Source: Cherax quadricarinatus (Eukaryota; Arthropoda; Malacostraca; Decapoda; Parastacidae). From it: a DNA stretch of 64,000 nt. The stretch lies in the NCBI RefSeq assembly GCF_038502225.1, contig NC_091307.1, positions 25,312,868 through 25,376,867 of the forward strand, read 5' to 3'. Numbering within the stretch: position 1 is the stretch's first letter; each line of letters begins with the position of its first letter. The position numbers and the translations under genes were made by a program. The notes below the pieces were generated by a model that saw only the letters and a list, made by a program, of their open reading frames with translations, was not told the origin of the DNA and searched no databases. Shown here piece by piece: positions 9,999-19,995 of the stretch.

Positions 9999-11539
9999 CA
10001 AAAAGTATAAAGAGGTATGATATAACAAAAATGTTCAATAGCTGTTACTTTTCCCTAGTAGTTTAAAAAATGTAATAGCTATTATAATAAGAAAATGCAG
10101 TAAAGTACTGCTATGTTTATACAGTTTAATTATGGTAACTTTTATGACTGCTGTCCATCATACAATATTATTATGGTAACTTGTATAACTGCTGTCAATC
10201 ATACAATATTATTGTTAACTTGTATAACTTGTTAACTTGTATAAAATGGTTTACTTACCATATTTCTAAGTATCAGTATAACTGGTAAATTATTAACTGG
10301 CTCATTGTATTATTCAGTTAATTCCAAATCATTATATAATATACATAATCATTATATAATATTCATAATTTAAGACTAGACTACATTGTTTTACATGAAA
10401 TAAACAATAGTACACCAAATAAAAAAATATTTTTAGTACTGAAGATTAGCATAATTTTTCACTGAGTTCTCATTCACCAACAAACAGTCAGTAGTATCAT
10501 AACAAAAGATAATTAACAAAAAGCTGAGACAAAGAATGTATAGTCAACCTGGTAAACAGTACTGTAGTACTGAAATTAAGCGATAATTTTTTTTTTTCAC
10601 AACAGAGCAAATGACTGAAGAAAGAACTGATCTGATAACACTCACATGAGTTTTAAGTGTTTTATATAATAATAATAATAATAATATAGTTCAGCCTGAG
10701 TTATATAAGAATGTGACCCAAGTATGTAGACAGTATCTTAAACACAAATAATCCCTGTAAGCAACTCCTCAGCCATTACCTAAACAATAGACAGACCAAG
10801 TAACTCTGGAGGTACAATTAAAGTCAGCGTTCCTAACACAGCTATCATTAAAGTACAAAGAAATACATCCATATTGTGGAAAAGAGGTTAGTGTAAATGG
10901 GCACCCAACGGCTTGCCTTAAGCCACTGTAGCATTAATAGCCCAGCAGGACCTCACAACCTGCTGTGTGGTAATAATTCTGTAAAAGGTTTCATGCCATT
11001 GCCAAGATTTGGTATACACACTTTGGCATTCTGTAACACATTACACATACAGTATGCCATATTAACTTAAAACAGAATACTGTATTAACTTAATGCAATA
11101 TAATGTATTTAACTCCCAACAATATGCTGCATGAAATTAATATATGTGGCATCAGTAACTTAGGCTTTACTGCCTCCTGGTGGAACTTTTGTGAATCCAC
11201 AATTTTAATTGTAATGTTGGAGTCATTGTTTTTAGTTGAAATTTCAGCTCCTTAACTGTATCGTATCAGATACAACATGATGCGTGTTTTGTTTCAAAGC
11301 AGAGGTGTACCAAAGTATTGGTATCAGTGGTCATTGGATAATTTTGATGGTATTGATATCGGTTGGTAGTGGCCAAATTTGATGGTATCGGTACCAATAT
11401 TAGTAGATATCAGCTAATTTTGATGGTATCTATATTGGTTTAAGTTTCAGCAGTGGTATCAGTTATCGGCAAAAATTAGGTATCACTCCTTCTCGAATTC
11501 AAAAGTCTACAAATGTACTGCTTCCAACCTGTCCTCAGG
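9999..11539. other. Intron or intergenic DNA with simple repeats
   Basis: AT-rich, no coding similarity. A short TAA/ATA run lies at about 10664-10686. An imperfect direct repeat with units like TTTTGATGGTAT and GGTATCGGTACC occurs about four times in 11318-11480. Part of the stretch should be the 5' intron of zinc-finger gene 1. Confidence 0.45.
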
Positions 11540-12135
11540 ACTAAAGTATTCTGACCCTCCCTCAGAGTGTAGGCACTGTACTTCCACCTCCATGACAAGT
11601 CCAACTAATCATTTCCTTGAATTCCTTCATATATGTTACCTTACACTACAACAGCACGCCAGACCATAAAAGACAACTTGTCTCCATTCTGATCCAACAC
11701 ACTTATATAAGATTACTGGATGCTCAAGCCCCTAGCATTCAAAACCTCCTTTACCCCTTCCCTCCAACCTTTCCTGGGACAATCCCTACCCCTCCCCCCT
11801 TCCACCTGAGAGTATACACCCTCTATGTCATCTTATTCTACATCATCCTCTCTACGTGCCCAAACCACTTCAACAACCCACTCCTCAGCCCTCTGAATTC
11901 TACCTCTGTTAATCTTACACCATCTTATTTCTGCTCTAAATTCTTTATATAATATTCACACCACACATTGCTCTCAAACGTGACATTGTCACTGCCTCTA
12001 ACCTTTTCCTTATTGCAACATTTGAAGCCCATGTCTCACACCCATATAAAAGTGTTGGTACAACCATATTCTGGTACAGTTCCCATTTTTGCCTCCATAA
12101 ACTTCTTTCTTTCCACAGATGCCCAACACCCTACC
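11540..12135 (-). pseudogene. Decayed RTE-type LINE, 3' part
   Basis: This is recognisable as the complement of the 3' half of the RTE at 12345-14094. It shares the GTAGGCACTGTACTTCC block near 11567, the AAAACCTCCTTTACCCC block near 11740, and the CACACCCATATAA block near 12038, all heavily diverged. All reading frames are broken. It lies in the opposite orientation to the younger copy next door, so the two are separate insertions. Confidence 0.75.
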
Positions 12136-12344
12136 TACTGTAATTTAGTATAAATCAATTATTTAAAAATTGCAGAAAAGGCCAAATTGATTAAGAGTTT
12201 TTTTGTCTCCTGGAAAATATTGAGATTCTTTTTACTAAATACAGTACAGTACTTCAGTCAAACCACAGACACAGTATATGACTTGGCATCATACAATGTA
12301 TGATAATATATTGAAATTTAGCTCTTTACCTCTTAATAGGTAGG

Positions 12345-14094
12345 TAAAATGAAAGGGGGTAAGGCAGCCGGGATTGATGGGATAAAGATAGAAATGTTAA
12401 AAGCAGGTGGGGATATAGTTTTGGAGTGGTTGGTGCAATTATTTAATAAATGTATGGAAGAGGGTAAGGTACCTTGGGATTGGCAGAGAGCATGCATAGT
12501 TCCTTTGTATAAAGGCAAAGGGGACAAAAGAGTGTGCAAAAATTATAGGGGGATAAGTCTGTTGAGTATACCTGGTAAAGTGTATGGTAGAGTTATTATT
12601 GAAAGAATTAAAAGTAAGACTGAGAATAGGATAGCAGATGAACAAGAAAGCTTTAGGAAAGGTAGGGGGTGTGTGGACCAGGTGTTTACAGTGAAACATA
12701 TAAGTGAACAGTATTTAGATAAGGCTAAAGAGGTCTTTGTGGCATTTATGGATTTGGAAAAGGCGTATGACAGGGTGGATAGGGGGGCAATGTGGCAGAT
12801 GTTGCAGGTGTATGGTGTAGGAGGTAGGTTACTGAAAGCAGTGAAGAGTTTTTACGAGGATAGTGAGGCTCACGTTAGAGTACATAGGAAAGAGGGAAAT
12901 TATTTCCCAGTAAAAGTAGGCCTTAGACAAGGATGTGTGATGTCACCGTGGTTGTTTAATATATTTATAGATGGGGTTGTAAGAGAAGTAAATGCGAGGG
13001 TCTTGACAAGAGGCGTGGAGTTAAAAGATAAAGAATCACACATAAAGTGGGAGTTGTCACAGTTGCTCTTTGCTGATGACACTGTGCTCTTGGGAGATTC
13101 TGAAGAGAAGTTGCAGAGATTGGTGGATGAATTTGGTAGGGTGTGCAAAAGAAGAAAATTAAAAGTGAATACAGGAAAGAGTAAGGTTATGAGGATAACA
13201 AAAATATTAGGTGATGAAAGATTGGATATCAGATTGGAGGGAGAGAGTATGGAGGAGGTGAATGTATTCAGATATTTGGGAGTGGACGTGTCAGCGGATG
13301 GGTCTATGAAGGATGAGGTGAATCATAGAATTGATGAGGGGAAAAGGGTGAGTGGTGCACTTAGGAGTCTGTGGAGACAAAGAACTTTGTCCTTGGAGGC
13401 AAAGAGGGGAATGTATGAGAGTATAGTTTTACCAACACTCTTATATGGGTGTGAAGCATGGGTGATGAATGTTGCAGTGAGGAGAAGGCTGGAGGCAGTG
13501 GAGATGTCATGTCTGAGGGCAATGTGTGGTGTGAATATAATGCAGAGAATTCGTAGTTTGGAAGTTAGGAGGAGGTGCGGGATTACCAAAACTATTGTCC
13601 AGAGGGCTGAGGAAGGGTTGTTGAGGTGGTTCAGACATGTAGAGAGAATGGAGCGAAACAGAATGACTTCAAGAGTGTATCAGTCTGTAGTGGAAGGAGG
13701 GCGGGGTAGGGGTCGGCCTAGGAAAGGTTGGAGGGAGGGGGTAAAGGAGGTTTTGTGTGCGAGGGGCTTGGACTTCCAGCAGGCGTGCGTGAGCGTGTTT
13801 GATAGGAGTGAATGGAGACGAATGGTTTTTAATACTTGACGTGCTGTTGGAGTGTGAGCAAAGTAACATTTATGAAGGGGTTCAGGGAAACCGGCAGGCC
13901 GGACTTGAGTCCTGGAGATGGGAAGTACAGTGCCTGCACTCTGAAGGAGGGGTGTTAATGTTGCAGTTTAAAAACTGTAGTGTAAAGCACCCTTCTGGCA
14001 AGACAGTGATGGAGTGAATGATGGTTAAAGTTTTTCTTTTTCGGGCCACCCTGCCTTGGTGGGAATCGGCCAGTGTGATAATAAAAATAAATAT
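12345..14094 (+). mobile_element. 5'-truncated RTE-type LINE
   Basis: Starts within the reverse transcriptase (upstream endonuclease absent) and ends with GGGCCACCCTGCC, GTGGGAATCGGCC and a GTGTGATAATAAAAATAAA tail. Compared with the near-complete copy at 49785-53368, about half of the element is missing at the 5' side. No certain TSD was found. The single long frame is intact, so the insertion is fairly young. Confidence 0.88.
12349..13839 (+). CDS. RTE-type reverse transcriptase, N-terminally truncated
   Basis: An open frame of 496 codons inside a truncated LINE. Blocks seen in order: GGKAAGIDGI (RT block 1 region), KNYRGISLLS, FRKGRGCVDQ, AFMDLEKAYDRVD (motif A), GLRQGCVMSPWLFN (motif B), LLFADDTVLL (motif C, FADD), FRYLGVDVS, and a C-terminal RWFRHVERM...GRGRPRKGWRE stretch typical of RTE-clade proteins. 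The apurinic endonuclease domain that should precede it is absent, so it cannot be a complete retrotransposition protein. The ATG used is internal to the original ORF and only marks the first Met after truncation. Confidence 0.88.
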   Translation: MKGGKAAGIDGIKIEMLKAGGDIVLEWLVQLFNKCMEEGKVPWDWQRACIVPLYKGKGDKRVCKNYRGISLLSIPGKVYGRVIIERIKSKTENRIADEQESFRKGRGCVDQVFTVKHISEQYLDKAKEVFVAFMDLEKAYDRVDRGAMWQMLQVYGVGGRLLKAVKSFYEDSEAHVRVHRKEGNYFPVKVGLRQGCVMSPWLFNIFIDGVVREVNARVLTRGVELKDKESHIKWELSQLLFADDTVLLGDSEEKLQRLVDEFGRVCKRRKLKVNTGKSKVMRITKILGDERLDIRLEGESMEEVNVFRYLGVDVSADGSMKDEVNHRIDEGKRVSGALRSLWRQRTLSLEAKRGMYESIVLPTLLYGCEAWVMNVAVRRRLEAVEMSCLRAMCGVNIMQRIRSLEVRRRCGITKTIVQRAEEGLLRWFRHVERMERNRMTSRVYQSVVEGGRGRGRPRKGWREGVKEVLCARGLDFQQACVSVFDRSEWRRMVFNT

Positions 14095-14711
14095 GCTATT
14101 ATTCATTTCAATGCTGAGGTCATTGCCACATGATCATTCTGTATTAACAGTTTTGTAATCCTCTTAAAGCAGTTATAGAAATTTTATATTTTTTTGGTTC
14201 AGTAAGAATATAATTATTTTTGGCATATAAGCAGCACCTAATCCAAATTACTTCAGGTATACCTTAATAAAATTTTCAGCTTTTCACCCCAGCAGCACTA
14301 TGAGGGTTACTGAATTCACAATCCACCTAGACACTAACACCAGCAATATTGTATCTGTATTTTCTTTCCTCTGGGATAATAGAGTTGTCATACTGTTCAT
14401 CCATACATCTATTTTTAAATAGTAGCATTTCAGAGGGTCAGCCATTTCTTGATGGCTCTAGATTAAAAATAAAGAACCCTGAAAATGTACATGGAAACAT
14501 TCCATGTATTCCACATGGAATGGCTGTTTCGAACACATGAATATTGATAAGGCGCCAAAAAGTGAATACTAATGACTCGGATGGTAGCATGATATAATGT
14601 GATATGTAGGCAAAACACAGTGGCAATGAACAGGACTGAGTGGAAGTAACTCCTTAGGAAGGAAGGAATGTACGTAAAACAATTTACTTTTAATTCACGT
14701 TACTGTATATA
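14095..14711. other. Intergenic DNA, nothing recognised
   Basis: No coding similarity, repeat ends or RNA fold seen by eye between the RTE tail and the Tigger-like element. Confidence 0.45.
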
Positions 14712-15334
14712 CAGTGGAACCTTGGTTTTTGTGTGCCCTGCTTTTTGTAGGATTCGGATTTGGATGGCTTTTTCGTCTAAATTTTGTCCCAGTTTTTGTA
14801 CATCCGCAGAGGAGGAGGAAGAGAGAGGGGAGAATGTGCCTTCAGTGATTAAGGACATGTGTGCAAAGTGGAATGAGTTGCAAAGTTTTGTGGAGAAATA
14901 TCACCCTAACAAAGCTATTGCAAGCTGTGTCTGCAAGATGTTTGATGACAATGCCTTGTCCCATTTTAGGCAAATCTTAAAGAGACACCAGAAACAGACC
15001 TCTCTGGACAGATTTTTTGTGACAGGGGTCCAGTGACTCTCAAGCTGGTCTTAGTGCCAGTAAAAGACAAAGAAGGGAAGTAATCCCAGATAGGGCCTTG
15101 ATACCTGAAGTCCTTATGGAGGAGGATTCCCCTTCCAAACAATAAACCTCTCCTCCTCCCTCTTCCCTCCTTGCCGTCTTCCATATGCCAACAAGAGTCT
15201 TCAATAAAGGTAAAAGTGATATTAAATGTTCATGTATCTATTTCTTTAGTAATTTATATTTATGTCTCATTGTTCTCTGTATGCAAAACTATAATTATTC
15301 TCTATAAAATGTATTTTTTGTTAATATTTTTGGG

Positions 15335-15726
15335 TGACTCAAGAAATCGTAATGACACGATTGCAAATAAACCATACCCCCGGCCGGGATTGAACCCGCG
15401 GTCATAGAGTCTCAAAACTCCAGCCCGTCGCGTTAGCCACTAGACCAGCTAGCCACAATAAGATTCATCCAACTAGGTATATTTCTACACCATAGGAAAG
15501 TTAGCACAGGCACCTCTGTGACCACAAATGCATTTGTGGCCACAGAGGTGCCTGTGCTAACTTTCCTATGGTGTAGAAATATACCTAGTTGGATGAATCT
15601 TATTGTGGCTAGCTGGTCTAGTGGCTAACGCGACGGGCTGGAGTTTTGAGACTCTATGACCGCGGGTTCAATCCCGGCTGGGGGTATGGTTTATTTGCAA
15701 TCGTGTCATTACGATTTCTTGAGTCA
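15335..15726. repeat. Spacerless palindrome, two 196-bp arms
   Basis: The centre is ATG|CAT at 15530/15531. Arms from TGACTCAAG (15335) to CTTGAGTCA (15726) match with only two mismatches that I can find: one at the TGG(T/C)CA position near the centre and one in CGGC(C/T)GGGGG. Each arm carries one complete tRNA-like core, so the two cores face each other. A transcript would fold into a ~190-bp hairpin. Confidence 0.85.
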
Positions 15727-15961
15727 TGTTGACGGCAGTGAAGGGACTTGAGCTAGAGTTCGTCATGGCCACGCTAGCTGGAGATTCGTCTGTAAAAACT
15801 TGCATTTGTGGTCACAGAGGTGCCTGTGCTAACTTTCCTATGGTGTAGAAATATACCTAGTTGGATGAATCTTATTGTGGCTAGCTGGTCTAGTGGCTAA
15901 CGCGACGGGCTGGAGTTTTGAGACTCTATGACCGCGGGTTCAATCCCGGCCGGGGGTATGG
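15337..15961. mobile_element. 625-bp tRNA-bearing insertion with large palindrome
   Basis: Inserted into the Tigger-like element with a 14-bp TSD (AATATTTTTGGGTG at 15323-15336 and 15962-15975). It begins ACTCAAGAAATCG and ends GGTATGG, the same ends as the 78-bp insertion at 1766-1843. It contains three tRNA-like cores: one on the minus strand (~15373-15455) and two on the plus strand (~15604-15690 and ~15882-15960). Each has GTGGCTAGCTGG / TAGTGGCTAACGC and a B box GGTTCAATCCC. The first two form a spacerless inverted repeat spanning 15335-15726. A unique spacer (15727-15805) precedes the third core. No protein is encoded. I infer a SINE- or satellite-like unit mobilised as a multimer. Confidence 0.8.
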
Positions 15962-16091
15962 AATATTTTTGGGTGTCTGGATCGGATTAATTGGATTTAC
16001 ATTATTTCTTATGGGAAATATTGCTTCAGTTTTCGTACAATTTGGTTTTTGAAGAATTGAGACACTTATGCAACATACGGGAATCTTTATT

Positions 16092-16130
16092 GAAGAAACG
16101 TTTCGCCAAACAGTGGTTTCATCAGTCCAG
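16092..16130 (-). ncRNA. Degenerate hammerhead ribozyme motif 1
   Basis: On the minus strand: CTGATGA, a putative stem II (ACCA...TGG region, weakened), then CGAAAC followed by GTTTC. The core boxes CTGATGA and GAAA are intact, but stem II has lost pairing relative to the other copies. Confidence 0.6.
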
Positions 16131-16449
16131 TACAAAGTAGAAATGGGTAAGAGGAGGAGTTTGAGGTAATCAGTCCCTCAGCCTGGAATCGATGTGTTCA
16201 GTCTATCACTCTTGTAGGAAGTACAGCATAGGGCCAGAGAGGTCAGGTGAGTCGAAGCAAGAGGAGGCGGGATCACAGTGGGACCTTCCACTAGTGTAAG
16301 TAGGTCATCATCCAAAGGTTGGACAAGATTTGAAGAAGTCTTTGTACCAAGATCCCATGATGTTGCAGTGTCTGACAGATGTGATGAATGGTTTTGAAGA
16401 CCGACAAGTTGAAGAATTGAGACACATGCAACATATGGGAATCTTTATT

Positions 16450-16488
16450 GAAGAAATGTTTTGCCACACAGTGGCTTCATCAGTCCAA
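16450..16488 (-). ncRNA. Degenerate hammerhead ribozyme motif 2
   Basis: On the minus strand: CTGATGA, stem II GCCAC-TGT-GTGGC (perfect 5 bp), then AAAAC instead of GAAAC. The substitution of the invariant G predicts loss of activity. Confidence 0.6.
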
Positions 16489-16725
16489 TACAAAAGACTT
16501 CTTCAATGCTTGTCCAACCTTTGGACGACGACCTACTTACACTAGTGGAAGGTCCCACTGTGATCGCACCCCCTCGTGCTTCAGCTCACCTGATTGCAGT
16601 GTATAAGCCACCTCTCTGGCCCTATGCTGTACTTCCTACAAGAGTGATGGACTGAACACATCGATTCCAGGGTGAGGGACTGATTACCTCAAACTCCTCC
16701 TCTTCTTACCCATTTCTACTTTGAG

Positions 16726-16764
16726 CTGGACTGATGAAGCTACTGTGTGGCAAAACATTTCTTC
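16726..16764 (+). ncRNA. Degenerate hammerhead ribozyme motif 3
   Basis: On the plus strand: CTGATGA, stem II GCTAC-TGT-GTGGC with one G-T wobble, then AAAACATTTC. As in motif 2 the G of GAAA is lost. Confidence 0.6.
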
Positions 16765-17105
16765 GATAAAGATTCCCGTATGATGCATAAGTGTCTCAGT
16801 TCTTCAACTTGTCAGTTTTCAAAACCATTCATCACATCTGTCAGACACTGCAACATCATGGGATCTTGGTACATAGACCTCTTCAGCGCTTGTCCAACTT
16901 TTGGACGACAACCTACTTACACTAGTGGAAGGTCCCACTGTGATCCCACCTCCTCCTGCTTTGACTCACCTGACTGCAGTATATAAGCCACCTCTCTGGC
17001 CCTATGCTGTACTTCCTACAAGAGTGGTGGATTGAACACATCGATTCCAGGGTGAGGTACTGATTACCTCAAACTCCTCCTCTCCTTACCCATTTCTACT
17101 TTGTA

Positions 17106-17139
17106 TTGGACTGAAGCCACTGTGTGGCGAAACATTTCT
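17106..17139 (+). ncRNA. Degenerate hammerhead ribozyme motif 4
   Basis: On the plus strand: CTGA followed directly by AGCCAC-TGT-GTGGC, then CGAAAC and ATTTC. Three bases of the CTGATGA box are deleted while stem II and GAAA are perfect. Predicted inactive. Confidence 0.6.
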
Positions 17140-17273
17140 AAATTAAAGATTCTCATATGTTGCATAAGTGTCTCAATTTTTCAACTTGTCGGTTTTCAAA
17201 ACCATTCATCACAGTTCGGTTTCTGTCTGACTTTCTGGAACAAATTAATCACGAAAACCGAGGTTTCACTGTA

Positions 17274-17754
17274 CATTACACAACCCACAAAACAGCTTAA
17301 ATATACTACTTTCCTGTCATGTTAGTGTGACTATTACTGTACAATATATATTTTTCTACCTCTTCCTAGCATGTGCCTCCCTGTTCCATGAAGATGGGAA
17401 ATTGGTTAATGAAGATAAATGTTGATTGCTGTGTTGCTCCCAGTGGGTGGATAGATGTCAATACAGTACACAAGTGTGAGGAAGCAAATAGGAAAAAGGC
17501 TTGGGACATGTCTTCATCCAGATGTGGACTGATACAAATGAAATTATGATAAACATCCTGAAAGTTTAGTAAGAAAACTGAGCAAGTATATCTGAATGTT
17601 ACAGATTTCACCCAACACAACATTCTTGTAGCAGCTTTCTAAGTTTACAGGAATGGTTATCTATATACAGTATATATTTAAAAGCAAAATTATCATTTTG
17701 AATAGTCATTGAAAAGTAAAAGTAGAATAAACATGAAAGTAATAAAGATCACTC
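17274..17754. other. Intergenic DNA, nothing recognised
   Basis: No coding similarity or element ends. The open minus-strand frame at 17366-17623 has no recognisable domain. Confidence 0.4.
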
Positions 17755-18800
17755 GGTAATAATACTATTAATGAAAAGTGCTCAACCCAGGAGGGTCATT
17801 CAGCACTGTACAGCAGAAAAGAATGCCCATCAAAAGAAAAAAAGGTCAAAAGGCACAAGGCGGACAGGACAGGACAGGAGAATTACAAGAAAAATCAGTG
17901 TAACAGGTCTCTGGTAAAAGGTTGTAGATAGCCTCTATATTAAAGTTGGAACTTTTACAGAAAAGGGATGATTGAGCATGAAAATAGAGACTGAAAGTAA
18001 ACACAATGTATGTAAAGATTAACAAATTAGTTTAATATGATGTGATGGACATTATGGTTTTTGTAAACCTCACTCAGTGAAGTAGTGCCCAACCATGAGA
18101 TGACCATGGGTGAATGGTATGCTCAGTGTAATGATAATGCAAAGATGGTCAGTTGGCCAGGTGTGTTTATAGAAAACAGCTTATTGGGTATCTTTATGCC
18201 TAATAGTACTGCCAGCAACCTCATATGTACTGGGTGAAAATTGGGTATACAGTAATTGCCTGTGGGAGGCTGGAAGCTTCCAAAATGCTGAATATTTAGA
18301 GGAGTCAGCAAGTTCATTGTCTGGAATTCCAGAATGATTAGGGATCCAGAGATGAAACAAGGTAACACTTACATGGAAATTACCAAGGGGATGAGAAGAA
18401 TCAAAAGACTGAATTGCTTGCAGTGCACTGATAGAATCACATGAAAAACATAAGAAAGACATGGTAGCAGTATAGATGATGGCTGAAAGTAGGGCATAAA
18501 ATCCAAGTGAAAAATACTTTTACAATGAGATAAAACCATTATTGTACACATCAAGTATGAGAGAATGCAACTGGAAATGCTAAATAAAGGGAGAAAGCAA
18601 GTAAATAGCAGATAAGAAAGTCTTTGAAAAGGGTAGTGGTAAAGCATAAAGGTATCCAAGGTGGAAGTGAAAAGTAAAAGGTAGGAAGAACTTCAAAATG
18701 AAGAACAGAAATGAGAGGTAGGATGAGCTGCAAAATGAGGCACACAGGAAAGGAAGTCTACAAGGTATTGAATACACAAACTAAAGAGATACAATGAGGA
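17755..18800 (-). pseudogene. Decayed I-type LINE, RNase H and 3' end
   Basis: Minus-strand translation gives FYALLSAIIYTATMSF, CDSISALQAIQSFDSSHPLG and WIPNHSGIPDNELAD. These match the AELYA / SDSLSAL / WVPGHVDVQGNEQAD blocks of the RNase H in the intact LINE at 31785-35486. The 3' end at 17755-17815 has the tail hairpin in the GGGTT variant (AGTGCT...ACCC...GGGT...AGCACT) and an AAT-like tail. Frames are broken and the RT is absent. It is probably a relative of the LINE lineage that shares its tail with the composite SINEs. Confidence 0.75.
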
Positions 18801-18826
18801 ATGTTAACAGAAATTATAAGACTTAA

Positions 18827-19991
18827 TCCTCTCAGTGGCCGTCACGTAAATCTATGTTATTGATGTCAGGGTCCCTGACAGCTTTTGATGCCTGAGTCCC
18901 TGGTGTAGATCTACATTTTGAGTACAGCTCCCACAGTTAAGCTGTGAGTGGTGAATTTTGGCCTTGATATGAGATAATGGGCCTATACAGTGTACACAGT
19001 GTAAAATAATCCTACTCCCCCACAGTGCATGATAGAAGAGGCAAAACGCTCGCCTTATGTTTGGTTTAAAATAATGACTTTGAAGGGTTTTCTAGGATGG
19101 TTTTTAATACTTTTTTCTATTTCTTTGTATTATTTGATAAAATGGAAGATATACTACTGAAAAAAATATGATTTTGGTTGCTTAGGACTGGAAGTAGCTT
19201 GAAATTAGGCTCAAAGTAACTGAAATATTCAATTCTTGCTGATTTTCTTGAGGACAGGTAAAGCCCTCCCCCCCCCCCCTTATACCCCTGGTCTGTTTTA
19301 TGGGTTTTTAATAGGTCTGATTCAATTATTGGGATTCCATAAACCATGACCACTCATTTCTGGTTATATTTTATCTGAGAAATAGGGTAAGTCTTTGCTT
19401 GTTTTTATGATGATGAACTCAAAATGGAAGGCAAGTACAATATAGAAGAGGCCTGGGAACATGATTAATGAACAAAAATAATGTTTTAGTGCCTGGAATG
19501 TCTACAGTATTTGTTTTGGACTTTTATTTTTATATTGAATTTTTTTAATTTTGTGTAAAATTGGCCAAATTACCAATTTATGTACACTTTACAGGATAGT
19601 TCTGATAGTTAAATGGACAATTTCTTGTGCTCAATCAATATAATGGAAGTAGACTAGTAAAACTGCTAAAAATTTGGTCAAATAGAGCAATGGAATTGGC
19701 TTAAAATAGGACTTTGAAGCGGGCAAAACGCTGCCAATTCATATATTCCACCCAGACTGATAGCTTTGTGCCTGCATATTATTATTATAATCAAAAAGAA
19801 GCGCTAAGCCACAAGGGCTATACAACGCTGCTGTGCCTGCATAAGTTCATAAGTTTTTCAGTTTTTCATTAAATTTCATACTTTTGGTGTCAGTACCTTA
19901 AAAAAAAAAAATCTCTACAATTTCAGATATTTTGTTTTAAAAATGTGGACAGAAATCAATATTAATTTGGGGGATCTGGGCAGGGAAAAGG
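18827..19991. mobile_element. TTAA element, old diverged copy E
   Basis: Flanked by TTAA at 18823-18826 and 19992-19995. Ends are TCCTCTCAGTGG and, reverse-complemented, CCTTTTCCCTGC, a weak TIR of the same layout as the four better copies. The interior shares the family blocks, for example a minus-strand reading with EYFSYFEPNFKLLPVLSNQ resembling EHFCYFELNFK of copies A and C. It carries a 53-bp LINE-tail insertion. Confidence 0.6.
19779..19831 (-). mobile_element. 53-bp LINE-tail insertion with 12-bp TSD
   Basis: The target duplication TGTGCCTGCATA lies at 19767-19778 and 19832-19843. The insert, on the minus strand, is the tail hairpin (GCAGCGTTGTATAGCC, CTTGT, GGCTTAGCGC) plus TTCTTTTTGATTATAATAAT. 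It starts at the 5' base of the hairpin. Confidence 0.88.
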
Positions 19992-19995
19992 TTAA

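Larger units (their letters stand above)
16052..17214. mobile_element. Penelope-type insertion made of inverted hammerhead-containing repeats
   Basis: A 1163-bp insertion into the Tigger-like element, flanked by an imperfect 11-bp TSD (TTTGGTTTTTG at 16041-16051; TTCGGTTTCTG at 17215-17225). A unit starting GAAGAATTGAGACAC occurs twice on the plus strand (16052-, 16412-) and twice inverted (to ~16815 and ~17195). Each copy holds a hammerhead-like core. The outer parts of units (CTACTTACACTAGTGG, CCTATGCTGTACTTCC, CATCGATTCCAG) also recur in both orientations. Penelope-like elements are known to carry hammerhead motifs in their terminal repeats. No RT is present here. Confidence 0.7.
14712..17271 (+). 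mobile_element. Pogo/Tigger-like DNA element, internally deleted, with two nested insertions
   Basis: Ends are CAGTGGAACCTTGGTTTTTG (left) and, reverse-complemented, CAGTGAAACCTCGGTTTTCG (right). Both abut TA (14710-14711 and 17272-17273), the target of pogo/Tigger elements. Between the left TIR and the first insertion is a remnant of transposase C-terminus: FVEKYHPNKAIASCV, HFRQILKRHQKQTSLDRFF. The DNA-binding N-terminus and DDE core are gone. The element is split by insertions at 15337-15961 and 16052-17214; removing them rejoins the right-hand sequence. It is non-autonomous. Confidence 0.85.

Noticed and set aside
11617..11952. Plus-strand protein of 111 residues
   Set aside because: It is the antisense shadow of a decayed minus-strand RTE copy; no independent similarity.
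15604..15690. Functional tRNA gene
   Set aside because: A and B box-like motifs are present, but the anticodon loop does not give a standard 7-nt loop, the acceptor stem cannot be paired, and the unit is repeated inside a TSD-flanked insertion.
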